From: Sphingomonas sp. PP-CE-3G-477
Lineage (GTDB): Bacteria > Pseudomonadota > Alphaproteobacteria > Sphingomonadales > Sphingomonadaceae
Length of the DNA stretch: 64,000 nucleotides
Direction of reading: 5' to 3'
Assembly: GCF_003050745.1 (NCBI RefSeq)
Contig: NZ_QAOF01000001.1
Coordinates: 682,001-746,000, forward strand
The notes under the pieces: model-generated
Databases searched by the model: none
Seen by the model: only the letters and a program-made list of their open reading frames with translations
Told to the model about the DNA's origin: nothing
Position numbers and translations under genes: made by a program
Shown: piece after piece, positions 1 through 8,212 of the stretch
Layout: every line of letters starts with the position of its first letter
How positions within the stretch are numbered: position 1 is the stretch's first letter

Positions 1-28
1 GGATCGCGAGGGGGAGGGACTTCTTCAT
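1..28 (-). CDS. 5' end of an exported protein gene (partial)
   Basis: Only the first nine codons lie in the window, reading MKKSLPLAI on the minus strand. The Lys-Lys followed by hydrophobic residues looks like the start of a signal peptide. A purine-rich ribosome binding site (GAGAGG) lies 8 bases upstream of the ATG, which supports a real start. The product cannot be identified from this fragment. Confidence 0.5.
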
Positions 29-153
29 GCGGGTATCCTCTCGTTTCGGCCTTGGTGGACGATGCCAAGAGACTGCGCCGGAGGACCTGAACGGAGTGTG
101 GCAGGCAGGTGAAATCGGCGTCATGCATAGTGCCGAAGTCCAGCCAAGGCCTT

Positions 154-247
154 GTCATTCCCGCGGAGGCGGGAACCCATAGTGGCGAACCTTTCGGCTC
201 CATCGCTACCGTCAGAGCATATGGATCCCCGCCTGCGCGGGGATGAC
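154..247. repeat. REP-like imperfect inverted repeat
   Basis: The left arm begins GTCATTCCCGC and carries GGCGGGAACCCATA; the right arm reads ATATGGATCCCCGCC and ends GGGGATGAC. The two arms are imperfect reverse complements about 35 bases apart. The element lies downstream of the minus-strand SDR gene. Other GC-rich intergenic palindromes with different arm sequences occur in this window, and this is the only copy of this arm type seen. Confidence 0.7.
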
Positions 248-282
248 GAGGTGGTTGGTCGGCAAACCGGTATCGCTGGCCG

Positions 283-969
283 TTATGGCGTTACCTCGAC
301 CCCGTCCCACGCAAACAGTTTGCCGCTGTCCGGTGCGCGCAGGCCGTCGATGACGTCGAGCAACTGCACCGCCGCGCGGTCCGGCTTGAACAGGTTGCCG
401 GGGGTGACGTTGCCCTGGAATGGCTTCGACAAGCCGGTGTCGACCGTCCCCGGATGCAACCCCACGACGATCCCGCTGGAGTTCCGGCGCTTGTCCTCGA
501 TCGAGATCGTCTTCACCAACTGGTTGAGCGCCGCCTTCGACGCACGATAGCCGTACCAGCCGCCGAGCTTGTTATCGCCAATGCTCCCCACGCGAGCAGA
601 CAACACCGCGAACACGATCCGCCCCGCCTTCGGCGTCGTCGGCAGGAAATGCTTCGCCACCAGCGCCGGCCCGATCGCGTTGATCGCGAAGTTGCGCGCC
701 ATCCACACAGGATCGAGCTCGCGCATCGCCTTCTCCGGCCCCTTGGCGCCGTCGTGCAGCAAGCCCGTCGCGACGATCACCAGCGTCGGCGAGCCCACGC
801 GCCCGGCTGCCGCCGCAATGCTAGCCTCGTCTTCCAGATCGAGATGCCGATCGCCGCTCTCCGACCGCGCGAACCCATAGACGTTATCGAACGCGCCTTC
901 CTCGATCAGCGCCTCCTCCAGCGCCTTGCCGATCCCGCCCGACACACCGATGACGACCGCGCTGCTCAC
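283..969 (-). CDS. SDR family NAD(P)-dependent oxidoreductase
   Basis: This 228-residue protein has the classical short-chain dehydrogenase layout. A Rossmann glycine motif (GVSGGIG) lies at residues 8-14, a catalytic-type Ser near residue 124 (VLSARVG), and the YxxxK motif (YRASK) at residues 141-145. The short length and lack of extra domains fit the C-factor-like subgroup of cytoplasmic SDRs; the substrate cannot be inferred. Its ATG overlaps the yaaA stop codon (ATGA), so the two genes are probably translated as a coupled operon with yaaA first. Confidence 0.85.
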   Translation of the reverse strand: MSSAVVIGVSGGIGKALEEALIEEGAFDNVYGFARSESGDRHLDLEDEASIAAAAGRVGSPTLVIVATGLLHDGAKGPEKAMRELDPVWMARNFAINAIGPALVAKHFLPTTPKAGRIVFAVLSARVGSIGDNKLGGWYGYRASKAALNQLVKTISIEDKRRNSSGIVVGLHPGTVDTGLSKPFQGNVTPGNLFKPDRAAVQLLDVIDGLRAPDSGKLFAWDGVEVTP

Positions 970-1715
970 TTGCGCACGAACCGAAACTGCGCGTCGCTGC
1001 TGCCTGCCGCGTCATACGCATAGCCGTCGCTGTCGAACCCCTTGATACCCTCGATGTCGTCGACGCGGTGCTCGACCAGCCACCGTGCGACCATCCCGCG
1101 CGCCTTCTTCGCGTGGAAGCTGACGAACTTCTGCGCCTCGCCCTCGCGGAAATCGATCGCGATGACGCGGATCGCCTTGGGCAGCTTGCCGTCCGCCGCC
1201 GCCCAATATTCCTGGCTCGCGAGGTTGAGGATCGTCCCCGATCCTTCCGCCTCGACATCGTCCGCAAGCAGCTTGGCGATCCGGTCCCCCCACCAGTCGG
1301 TCAGCTTCGTCTTCCGCGGCGCCCAGCGCGTGCCCATCTCCAGCCGGTAGGGCCGCATCAGGTCGAGCGGCCGCAGCAACCCGTACAGACCCGACAGCAT
1401 CCGCACGTGATCCTGCGCGTAATCCACCGCCGCCTCGTCGAGCGTCTTCGCCTCCAGCCCGGTATAGACGTCGCCGGCAAACGCGAACATCGCCGGCCGC
1501 TCGGGCAGCGTGTCGAAATCGCGGAACCGGTCGGCGTTCAGCTTCGCCAGCGCCGGCGAGATATGCATCAGCTCCGACAGCTTCTTCTGCGTCAGGTGCG
1601 CGGCGGCATGCGCCAGCGTCTTCGCCTCGTCGGCAAAGCGCGGCGCTGTCGAGTCGAGCTTGGGCAGTGCGCTCTCGTAATCGAGCGTCTTGGCGGGTGA
1701 TAGGACAGCGATCAT
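966..1715 (-). CDS. yaaA: Peroxide stress protein YaaA (UPF0246 family)
   Basis: The 249-residue product begins MIAVLSPAKTLDYES, the hallmark N-terminus of the YaaA/UPF0246 family, and keeps conserved segments such as FAGDVYTGLEA and LSGLYGLLRPLDLMRPYRLEMG. In E. coli YaaA lowers intracellular free iron and limits hydroxyl-radical damage under peroxide stress; a DNA-binding role has also been proposed. Length matches the family. It is the first gene of a two-gene minus-strand unit with the SDR gene and diverges from the secreted TPR-like gene across about 160 bases. Confidence 0.93.
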   Translation of the reverse strand: MIAVLSPAKTLDYESALPKLDSTAPRFADEAKTLAHAAAHLTQKKLSELMHISPALAKLNADRFRDFDTLPERPAMFAFAGDVYTGLEAKTLDEAAVDYAQDHVRMLSGLYGLLRPLDLMRPYRLEMGTRWAPRKTKLTDWWGDRIAKLLADDVEAEGSGTILNLASQEYWAAADGKLPKAIRVIAIDFREGEAQKFVSFHAKKARGMVARWLVEHRVDDIEGIKGFDSDGYAYDAAGSSDAQFRFVRK

Positions 1716-1798
1716 GCGTGCGATCTACCGCCCACTGTCATCTCGTTCAATCGCGGTTCACGGGGTAAATTCCATGCGCGGGGATACAAGCCGCTTGC

Positions 1799-1827
1799 TT
1801 GAACGTATGCACGGCGGACCATATAGC
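1799..1827 (+). promoter_or_regulatory. Candidate sigma-70 promoter for the secreted TPR-like gene
   Basis: A TTGAAC -35 box (1799-1804) and a TATAGC -10 box (1822-1827) are separated by exactly 17 bases and lie about 50 bases before the ATG at 1877. This is a sequence match only. Confidence 0.5.
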
Positions 1828-1876
1828 GTCGGCGCGCGCCACCACGGTAGGGCCGACGCAGAGGGAGAGTTTCCGC

Positions 1877-3169
1877 ATGAAGACCATTTCCAAGCTTGCA
1901 CTGGTTGCGGCATTCGCCACTGGCGTAAGCAGCATGGCGCTCACCACGCCCGCCTTCGCCAAGGACAAGAAGGCCGATGCGGCGCCAGCGATGAAGCTGA
2001 GCCCCGAAGTCCAGAAGCCCGGCATCGCCGCGCAGACCGCGCTGGCTGCCAAGGATTATGCCGGTGCGCAGACCGCGATCGACCAGATCGATGTCGCTGC
2101 CAAGACCGATTACGAGAAGTATATCGGCGCCGCCCTCCGTTATCAGCTCGAAACCGAGAAGATCGTCGCCGCGCAGACCGCGAACCCGAACGCGCCGGTC
2201 AACGAGACCACGCTCGCCAAGCCGCTCGACGCGCTGATCGCAAACGCGGCGACGCCTGCTGCCGATCGTGGTCGCTATGCCTATCGCCGCGGCGCGCTCG
2301 CGTTCAACGGCAAGCAGTATCCGGTCGCGCTGCAGTATTTCGCGAAGGCCAAGGAGCTTGGCTACACCGATCCGAACCTCGGTCTCCAGATCGTCAAGGC
2401 GAAGATGGATAGCGGCGACGTCGCCGGTGGCACCGCGGATCTCGAAGCCGCGATCGCACAGATGACCGCAGCGGGTCAAAAGGCGCCGGAAGAATATTAC
2501 CGTTACGCCGTCGCAAAGTCGTATGCCGCAAAGCGCAACGCCGACACGATGGCTTGGCTGAAGAAGTGGGTCACCGCGTATCCGTCGGCCAAGAACTGGC
2601 GTGACACGCTGGTGCTCTCGGGCATCCAGCAGAACGCGCTGATCACGCTCGACGAGACGCAGAAGATCGACATCTTCCGCCTGATGCGTGCGACCAACTC
2701 GCTCGCCGACCAGACCGACTATCTGCAATACGCCGATAGCGTGAACCGTCGTGGCCTGCCGAGCGAAGCGCAGGCAGTGATCAAGGAAGGTATGGCGCAG
2801 GGCAAGATCCCGGCGTCGAACACGATGGCGAAGGGCCTGCTGGCCGACGCGACGAAGAACATCGCCGCCGACGGTCCGCTCGCAGGTCTCGAAAAGCGTG
2901 CGACGACGGCTGCCAACGGCAAGCTCGCCGCGGGTACGGCCGATGCGTATCTCGGCCAGAACAACTACGCCAAGGCGATCGAACTGTACCGCCTGGCGCT
3001 GACCAAGGGTGGTGTCGACGCCGACGACGTCAACCTGCATCTCGGCATCGCGCTGGCACGCTCGGGCGACAAGGCCGGCGCTGCGACCGCGTTCTCGGCG
3101 GTGAAGGCTGCACCGAAGTCGGACGTTGCCGGTCTGTGGACGACCTGGGCTGCCGCACCGGCTGCATAA
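1877..3169 (+). CDS. Exported tetratricopeptide-like repeat protein
   Basis: The 430-residue product starts at ATG 1877, preceded by a GAGGGAGAG ribosome binding site; an in-frame ATG 78 bases upstream lies in the promoter and is unlikely. The N-terminus has a clear signal peptide with probable cleavage after TPAFA near residue 28. The body is helical and rich in Ala-x-x-Tyr-type repeats (for example ALQYFAKAKELGYTDPNLGL and YLGQNNYAKAIELYRLAL), typical of degenerate TPR units. It probably acts as a periplasmic scaffold. No catalytic motif is visible. It stands alone, convergent with the Lrp gene. Confidence 0.75.
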   Translation: MKTISKLALVAAFATGVSSMALTTPAFAKDKKADAAPAMKLSPEVQKPGIAAQTALAAKDYAGAQTAIDQIDVAAKTDYEKYIGAALRYQLETEKIVAAQTANPNAPVNETTLAKPLDALIANAATPAADRGRYAYRRGALAFNGKQYPVALQYFAKAKELGYTDPNLGLQIVKAKMDSGDVAGGTADLEAAIAQMTAAGQKAPEEYYRYAVAKSYAAKRNADTMAWLKKWVTAYPSAKNWRDTLVLSGIQQNALITLDETQKIDIFRLMRATNSLADQTDYLQYADSVNRRGLPSEAQAVIKEGMAQGKIPASNTMAKGLLADATKNIAADGPLAGLEKRATTAANGKLAAGTADAYLGQNNYAKAIELYRLALTKGGVDADDVNLHLGIALARSGDKAGAATAFSAVKAAPKSDVAGLWTTWAAAPAA

Positions 3170-3192
3170 ACCGGCGAAGCCTGGATGTGAGG

Positions 3193-3227
3193 AAACGGGG
3201 CGGCAGCGATGCCGCCCCGTTTTCGTT
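3193..3227 (+). terminator. Rho-independent terminator
   Basis: A 13-base perfect stem (AAACGGGGCGGCA and its complement) with a four-base loop is followed by GTTTTCGTTT. It lies 24 bases after the stop codon of the secreted TPR-like gene. The A/T flanks are nearly symmetrical, so it could work in both directions between the two convergent genes. Confidence 0.88.
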
Positions 3228-3244
3228 TATGGGGCTTTGTTTCT

Positions 3245-3371
3245 GATCCTCACCCGCAAGGGGGAGGTGGCGCCGAAGGTGACGGAGGGGAAGGACACGC
3301 AACGTCGTTCGTTGCTTACGGCCCCCTTCGTCAGGCGAGTGCCTTCAACCTCCTCCTGGCGGAGGAGGATC
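3245..3371. repeat. GGGGGAGGTGGC-type inverted repeat (copy 1)
   Basis: The element starts GATCCTCACCCGCAAGGGGG and ends with CCTCCTGGCGGAGGAGGATC. It carries the same AGGGGGAGGTGGC and GACGGAGGGG blocks as the copies near 10.5 and 31.8 kb. It sits between convergent genes, after the terminator. Confidence 0.7.
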
Positions 3372-3383
3372 GAGGGGCTGATG

Positions 3384-3851
3384 TCAGTCCACCACCACCG
3401 GTATTCCCGACAGCGCCTTGGCCGTCCGGATCGTCAGCGACGTCTTCACGCTCGCCACGTTCGGCGCTGGCGTCAGGTGGGTCGTCAGGATCTCCTGGAA
3501 GCTCTTCAGGTCCGCCGCGACGATCTTCAGGATGAAGTCGATCTCGCCGTTGAGCATGTGGCATTCCCGAATTTCCGGAATGTCTGCAATATGATGCTCG
3601 AACGCGGCGAGGTCGTGCTCGGCCTGACTGCGCAGCGACACCATCGCGAACACCGTGATCGGGAAGCCCAGCCGGCTCGCGTCGAGGTCCGCATGATAGC
3701 CGCGGATCGCACCCGCTTCCTCGAGCGCGCGGACGCGGCGGAGGCAGGGCGGTGCGGTAAGGCCCACCTGGTCGGCCAGGTCGACATTGGTCATCCGACC
3801 GTCGGCCTGCAACAGCGACAGGATCTGCCGATCGATCCGGTCAAAACTCAT
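3384..3851 (-). CDS. Lrp/AsnC family transcriptional regulator
   Basis: The 155-residue protein begins MSFDRIDRQILSLLQADGR, the typical N-terminal helix of Lrp/AsnC regulators. A winged HTH follows (VDLADQVGLTAPPCLRRVRALEEAG), then a C-terminal RAM/ligand domain (ECHMLNGEIDFILKIVAADL). I chose the ATG at 3851 because AGGAG lies 9 bases upstream; a longer in-frame start at 3893 would add residues unlike the family. It probably senses an amino acid and binds DNA as an octamer. It is divergent from the histidine kinase gene at 4018, across a 166-base gap that may hold shared control sites. Confidence 0.9.
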   Translation of the reverse strand: MSFDRIDRQILSLLQADGRMTNVDLADQVGLTAPPCLRRVRALEEAGAIRGYHADLDASRLGFPITVFAMVSLRSQAEHDLAAFEHHIADIPEIRECHMLNGEIDFILKIVAADLKSFQEILTTHLTPAPNVASVKTSLTIRTAKALSGIPVVVD

Positions 3852-4017
3852 TTCACGCAACTCCTGATGGGCATCGCAAACCAAGCGATTCATTCTTCAT
3901 AGCGATAAGATTGTTGCGGCGAAACGCAATTGTCCCACAATGCGACGAAGAGGGTGCCTACCAAAATGGGTTGTTCCTTCGCATCGCCGCGCGCGTTAAG
4001 GAATCGGTACGGAGAGC

Positions 4018-5934
4018 GTGCTAGGCCCGCTGAAGCCGGGGAACGATGTGCGGTTCGACGATAGCCTGAAGACGATCCTTGCCGCCGACATGGCCACCGG
4101 TTTCGGTGCGCAATCGGCATGGCGGCAGTTGGTCGACCTGATGGGACGCGGCCGGGCCGTGGTCGACGAGCCCGCGATCGCGCGGTTGCGGTTGTTGCGG
4201 CAGGCGGTGCCGGTCGACGTTCGTGCCGCCAGCGCCCGGGCGCTCGCCTTCGCCAAACCCGATGCGCGCCTGGTCGGTTTCTTCGCGGAAGACGTTCTGG
4301 CGATCGCCGCGCCGGTGTTGCGGACGGCCACGCTGGCGACCGACGAATGGCTCGCGCTTCTCCCGCGGCTGACCCCGGCAAGCCGGTCGGTCCTGCGTCA
4401 CCGCCGTGATCTGTCCGCCGGGGTTCAGCGCGGTTTGCAGAGCTTCGGTTCGACCGACTTCGTCTTGCCCAATCCCGATGTCGACGAGAGGGCGGTGTCG
4501 TCGGAACCTGTCGTCGATGTGACGATTGCGGACGAGGTGCTCGAGCCGTCCGCCGGCGAGCGTGTCGTCGCGGAGATGCTGGCTGCCGATGCCGCTCCCG
4601 AGCCCGCTATCGTCGAGACGGTTGCCGCGGAACCCGTCGCGTCCGCTTTCGTACCGCCCAGTGCGCCACTGAGCGAGACGCCGTTCATGGCACTGGGCGT
4701 CGTCGCGCGCGGCCTGCCGTTCGTCGCGGAGGCGCTGCGCCATGCCAAGCTGGCGGAGACCGAACCGCCGGCTGCTGCGCCGGTAAACGCCGCCCCGGCC
4801 GACCGGTTCGAGATCTCCGACCTCGTCGCGCGGATCGAGGCGTTCAACCGCGACCGCACGGTCGAGGATGCGATGCCAGCCGCGGTGCCCACCGAGATCG
4901 AGAGCTTCCGGTACGAGACCGATTCACGCGGCGTCATTCGCATGGTCGACGGCGTCGCGCGGTCCGCGCTGATCGGCGTGTCGCTCGCGCATCCGGCCAA
5001 GCAGGGCGAGGCGCAGCTCGACGGCGTGGCCGCGGGCGCGTTCCGGCGTCGGTCGCGGTTCGGCGATGCCCGGCTCGAGGTTGGCGGCTTGTCCGACGCG
5101 TTCGGATCGTGGCGCGTATCCGGGGTGCCGGCGTTCGATCATGATTCGGGGCGCTTCACCGGCTTTCGCGGCACCGGACGCCGCCCGCGTCGCGACGAGA
5201 CCGCGGAACCGGCGCGTGCGGCTACCTCGCCGATATCCGATTCGCTGCGCCAGCTCGTCCACGAACTGCGCACGCCGACCAACGCGATCGCCGGGTTTGC
5301 CGAGTTGATCGAGACGCAGTTGCTCGGCCCCGTCTCGCCGACCTATCGCGATCGGGCGACCACGATCCGGACGCAGGCGGGCGATCTGCTCGCCGCGATC
5401 GACGATCTCGACACCGCCGCGCGGATCGAAGGTCATGCACTCGATCTGCGGCCGACGACGGTATCGGTCCGTCCGATGCTGGACCGCGTGATGGTGGACC
5501 TGCAACCGCTCGCCACCTTGCGCGGTGCAAGTCTCGCGCTCGCGATGCCGGCGGGCGACTGCGATGTGCTCGGCGATGACCGCGCGGTCGAACGGTTGAT
5601 CGGTCGCCTGCTCGCCGCGCTCGTATCGGCGGGTCGGCAGGGCGAACGGCTCGGCCTGGTGGTCCGGCCGGTCGCGGATACCGTGACGATCGAATTCGAC
5701 CGCCCCGCAGCGCTGGCCGCGCATGCTACCGACGTCCTGCTCAGCATCGATGCCGAGCAGGGCGGCGACGGCGATGGCGCACCCCTGCTCGGTACCGGCT
5801 TCGCGCTTCGTCTCGCGCAGAACCTCGCGGTCGAGTTGGGCGGCGCGCTGACGATCGGTTCGGATCGCCTCACGCTTCAGCTTCCCGCGGCGCATGCCCG
5901 CGCGGTGGAGCGGACCGCCGACGAACAGCGGTGA
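4018..5934 (+). CDS. Sensor histidine kinase with degenerate ATPase domain
   Basis: The 638-residue product starts at GTG 4018, with GGAG just upstream. Residues 1-140 are helical and resemble DUF2336-type helical repeats. A long low-complexity Ala/Glu/Pro linker and a PAS-like region follow. An H-box (HELRTPTNAIAGF) has its phospho-acceptor His near residue 415. In the C-terminal HATPase region the G2 box is kept (LGTGFALRLAQNL), but the N-box reads RLLAALVSAG where NLLxNA is usual, and the G1 DxGxG is replaced by EFDRPAA. No transmembrane segment is evident. It may be a phosphotransfer protein or pseudokinase. It is coupled by a GTGA overlap to the deacetylase gene. Confidence 0.75.
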   Translation: MLGPLKPGNDVRFDDSLKTILAADMATGFGAQSAWRQLVDLMGRGRAVVDEPAIARLRLLRQAVPVDVRAASARALAFAKPDARLVGFFAEDVLAIAAPVLRTATLATDEWLALLPRLTPASRSVLRHRRDLSAGVQRGLQSFGSTDFVLPNPDVDERAVSSEPVVDVTIADEVLEPSAGERVVAEMLAADAAPEPAIVETVAAEPVASAFVPPSAPLSETPFMALGVVARGLPFVAEALRHAKLAETEPPAAAPVNAAPADRFEISDLVARIEAFNRDRTVEDAMPAAVPTEIESFRYETDSRGVIRMVDGVARSALIGVSLAHPAKQGEAQLDGVAAGAFRRRSRFGDARLEVGGLSDAFGSWRVSGVPAFDHDSGRFTGFRGTGRRPRRDETAEPARAATSPISDSLRQLVHELRTPTNAIAGFAELIETQLLGPVSPTYRDRATTIRTQAGDLLAAIDDLDTAARIEGHALDLRPTTVSVRPMLDRVMVDLQPLATLRGASLALAMPAGDCDVLGDDRAVERLIGRLLAALVSAGRQGERLGLVVRPVADTVTIEFDRPAALAAHATDVLLSIDAEQGGDGDGAPLLGTGFALRLAQNLAVELGGALTIGSDRLTLQLPAAHARAVERTADEQR

Positions 5935-6926
5935 TCGCCGACCGCGCGTATCGACCGCCGCGGCCTCAGCTTTCGCAACGCGTGGCGTGGCCCGACGATT
6001 TCAGTACGCGCTTCACCGTCTTCGTCGACGTCGAGGAAGAGTTCGACTGGCGCGCGCCGCTGGACACGCGCAACCGCGCGACGACCGCGATGGCGGCATT
6101 TCCCGACGCGCATCGCCGCTTCGCCGAGCGCGGCGTCGCCTTGGCCTGCATGGTCGACCACCCGATCGCTACCGATCCGGCCGCGGTCGCGATCCTAGAG
6201 CGGGTCGTCGAGGATGGGCGATCCGAGATCGGCACGCAGCTGCACGCCTGGGTCAATCCACCGTTCGAGGAAGACGCGACACCGGAGGCGAGCTACGCCG
6301 GCAACCTGACGCGCGCGCTCGAAGCCGACAAACTCGATACGCTGACCAAGGCGATAACGACCGCGTTCGGCCGCGCGCCACGTGCGTATCGCGCGGGCCG
6401 CTACGGCATCGGTCCACGTACTTTCGCATTGCTGGCGGCGCTTGGCTACCGGATCGATAGCTCGATCCGACCTGGCTATGATTACCGCGCGGACGGCGGT
6501 CCGGATTTCTCGCGGGCCGACGCACATGCTTACCGCGACGGTCGCATTGTCGAACTGCCGTTGACCACCATCTTCACCGGCTACGCACGGCGAGGCGGGG
6601 ACAGGCTGTATCATGTGCTCGGGCATCTGCCGAAGGGCAGGGGACTGTTCGCTCGCGCCGGCCTGCTGTCGCGGGTCGCGTTGACCCCGGAGGACATGCC
6701 GATCGAGGCCGCGCTCGAAGCCGTCGCGGTTGCGGCCGGCGAGGGGCTTCGGTTGCTGAACCTCTCGTTCCACTCGCCATCGCTAGCCCCCGGCCACACG
6801 CCCTATGTTCGCGACGCGGCTGACCTGAAACGCTTTCACGCGTGGTGGACGGCGATGCTCGACGAACTGGACCGCCGCGGCATTCGCAACGCGTCGCTCG
6901 ACGAAATCATCGCCGCGCTGGGGTAG
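5931..6926 (+). CDS. Polysaccharide deacetylase family protein (WalW-like)
   Basis: This 331-residue protein carries a NodB-like fold: an early FTVFVDVEEEFDW acidic motif with the metal-binding-type Asp, then HAWVNPPFE and YRAGRYGIG blocks characteristic of the WalW subgroup, and a C-terminal SFHSPSLAPG block. Such proteins are usually near exopolysaccharide genes and may remove acetyl groups from glycans; the activity here is inferred. No signal peptide is evident. The GTG start overlaps the kinase stop codon (GTGA), so expression is tied to the upstream sensor gene. It is convergent with rpsI. Confidence 0.8.
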   Translation: MIADRAYRPPRPQLSQRVAWPDDFSTRFTVFVDVEEEFDWRAPLDTRNRATTAMAAFPDAHRRFAERGVALACMVDHPIATDPAAVAILERVVEDGRSEIGTQLHAWVNPPFEEDATPEASYAGNLTRALEADKLDTLTKAITTAFGRAPRAYRAGRYGIGPRTFALLAALGYRIDSSIRPGYDYRADGGPDFSRADAHAYRDGRIVELPLTTIFTGYARRGGDRLYHVLGHLPKGRGLFARAGLLSRVALTPEDMPIEAALEAVAVAAGEGLRLLNLSFHSPSLAPGHTPYVRDAADLKRFHAWWTAMLDELDRRGIRNASLDEIIAALG

Positions 6927-6980
6927 GTATCGTCGTCCGTCGGAATCGGAGTTCGGCCTCTGTGCGGTGTGCTGACGCCT

Positions 6981-7016
6981 TAAAACAGAAAGGGCGGCCC
7001 GTTGCCGGACCGCCCT
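6981..7016 (-). terminator. Terminator of the rplM-rpsI operon
   Basis: On the minus strand, AGGGCGGTCC pairs with a complementary arm ending CCGCCCT, followed by TTTCTGTTTTA. It lies 27 bases after the rpsI stop codon. Confidence 0.85.
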
Positions 7017-7042
7017 CTTGGTAAGCAATACTGAAAGCGAGA

Positions 7043-7600
7043 TTAGCGCTTCGAGAACTGGAAGCTGCGACGGGCCTTCGCCTTGCCGTACTTCTTGCGC
7101 TCGACGACGCGGCTGTCGCGGGTCAGGAAGCCTGCTGCCTTCACCGAGGCGCGCAGCACTGGCTCGAAGCGGGTCAATGCCTGGCTGATGCCGTGCTTGA
7201 CCGCGCCGGCCTGGCCCGAAAGACCACCGCCCTTGACGGTGCAAACGACGTCGTACTGACCTTCGCGCTCGGTGATCCCGAACACCTGGTTGATGACGAG
7301 ACGCAGCGTTGGACGTGCGAAATACACTTCCTGATCACGACCGTTGATCGTGATCTTGCCGGTGCCGGGCTTGACCCAGACGCGGGCGACAGCGTCCTTA
7401 CGACGGCCGGTCGCATAGGCGCGGCCCTGCTTGTCGAGGATCTGCTCGCGCAGCGGCATCGGCTCGCGGACGGGCTCGTTCGAGACCGGTGCTGCGATAT
7501 CGCCTTCGCTGGTCGGCAGCGCCTGCTCGGCGGGGGCAGCCGGCGCGGGCTGGTTGGTCAGGCTCGCGAGATCGGCGAGCGACTGGCGGTTGTCGGACAT
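7043..7600 (-). CDS. rpsI: 30S ribosomal protein S9
   Basis: The C-terminal 130 residues are S9: [39 protein letters not shown] and the basic tail ending FQFSKR, which reaches the ribosomal P site. The protein is 185 residues because of an Ala/Pro/Glu-rich N-terminal extension of about 55 residues, as is common in alphaproteobacteria. It follows rplM directly (rpsI begins at the rplM stop codon), the conserved L13-S9 operon, and ends at a strong terminator. Confidence 0.98.
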   Translation of the reverse strand: MSDNRQSLADLASLTNQPAPAAPAEQALPTSEGDIAAPVSNEPVREPMPLREQILDKQGRAYATGRRKDAVARVWVKPGTGKITINGRDQEVYFARPTLRLVINQVFGITEREGQYDVVCTVKGGGLSGQAGAVKHGISQALTRFEPVLRASVKAAGFLTRDSRVVERKKYGKAKARRSFQFSKR

Positions 7601-8079
7601 TATGCGCCCACCTTGTTCTTGCGGTTCATGCTGCCGATGTCGAGCACGGCAGGGTTCTGTGCCTCGTGCGGATGCTCGGTGCCCTTGAAGATACGCAGGT
7701 TGCGCATCTGCTCACGACCCAGCGGGCCGCGCGGGATCATGCGCTCGACAGCCTTTTCGAGAACGCGCTCCGGGAAGCGGCCATCGAGGACCTTGGCGGC
7801 AGTGATGCCCTTGATGCCGCCGGCGTAACCGGTGTGCTTGTAATAGATCTTCTTCGCGGCCTTGTTGCCGGTGAAGCGGATCTTGTCGGCGTTGATCACG
7901 ACGACGTTGTCACCGCAATCGACATGCGGGGTGAACGACACCTTGTGCTTACCGCGCAGGACGTTGGCGATGATCGATGCGGCACGGCCGACGACGAGAC
8001 CTTCCGCGTCGACGATATGCCACTGCTTGTCCACCTCTGCCGGCTTTGCCGACTTGGTGGTCTTCATGAGCGCCTTCAT
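7600..8079 (-). CDS. rplM: 50S ribosomal protein L13
   Basis: The 159-residue product has the L13 signatures [39 protein letters not shown] and a [20 protein letters not shown] block. L13 is an early-assembly protein of the large subunit. I kept the start at 8079 ([10 protein letters not shown]), matching sphingomonad homologues known to me; an internal ATG four codons later is also possible. It is the first gene of the rplM-rpsI operon. Confidence 0.97.
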   Translation of the reverse strand: MKALMKTTKSAKPAEVDKQWHIVDAEGLVVGRAASIIANVLRGKHKVSFTPHVDCGDNVVVINADKIRFTGNKAAKKIYYKHTGYAGGIKGITAAKVLDGRFPERVLEKAVERMIPRGPLGREQMRNLRIFKGTEHPHEAQNPAVLDIGSMNRKNKVGA

Positions 8080-8145
8080 GGGCGTTAGACCTTCCAGATT
8101 GAATGCAAGCGCACCAAGGGGAGGCCCCGCAGCGCGAATGCCGGC

Positions 8146-8174
8146 CTAATGCTGAAAGGGGGGCTTCAAGTCAA
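8146..8174 (-). promoter_or_regulatory. Candidate rplM promoter
   Basis: On the minus strand a TTGACT -35 box (8174-8169) and a CATTAG -10 box (8151-8146) are separated by 17 bases, about 70 bases before the rplM start. The -10 box is a weak match. Confidence 0.35.
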
Positions 8175-8194
8175 GCTTTCCGCCGGTTTCCTGA

Positions 8195-8212
8195 CGGGTA
8201 TTATTATACCCG
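8195..8212. repeat. Palindrome across the ctaA stop codon
   Basis: The 18-base sequence CGGGTATTATTATACCCG forms a hairpin with a 7-bp stem, and the ctaA stop codon (8204-8206) lies in its loop. It lacks a following T-run, so it may be a weak terminator or an mRNA 3' stabiliser. Confidence 0.5.

Noticed and set aside
1712..3040. A 442-codon open frame on the minus strand opposite the secreted TPR-like gene
   Set aside because: It is Arg-rich with no domain pattern and lies entirely antisense to a gene with a signal peptide, ribosome binding site and terminator. Such frames are common in GC-rich DNA.
3245..3371. CRISPR array
   Set aside because: The intergenic repeats are inverted compound palindromes with no regular spacer spacing and no cas genes.
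4021..5895. Long minus-strand frames across the histidine kinase gene
   Set aside because: The plus-strand H-box and G2 motifs prove the coding direction; the opposite frames have no motifs.
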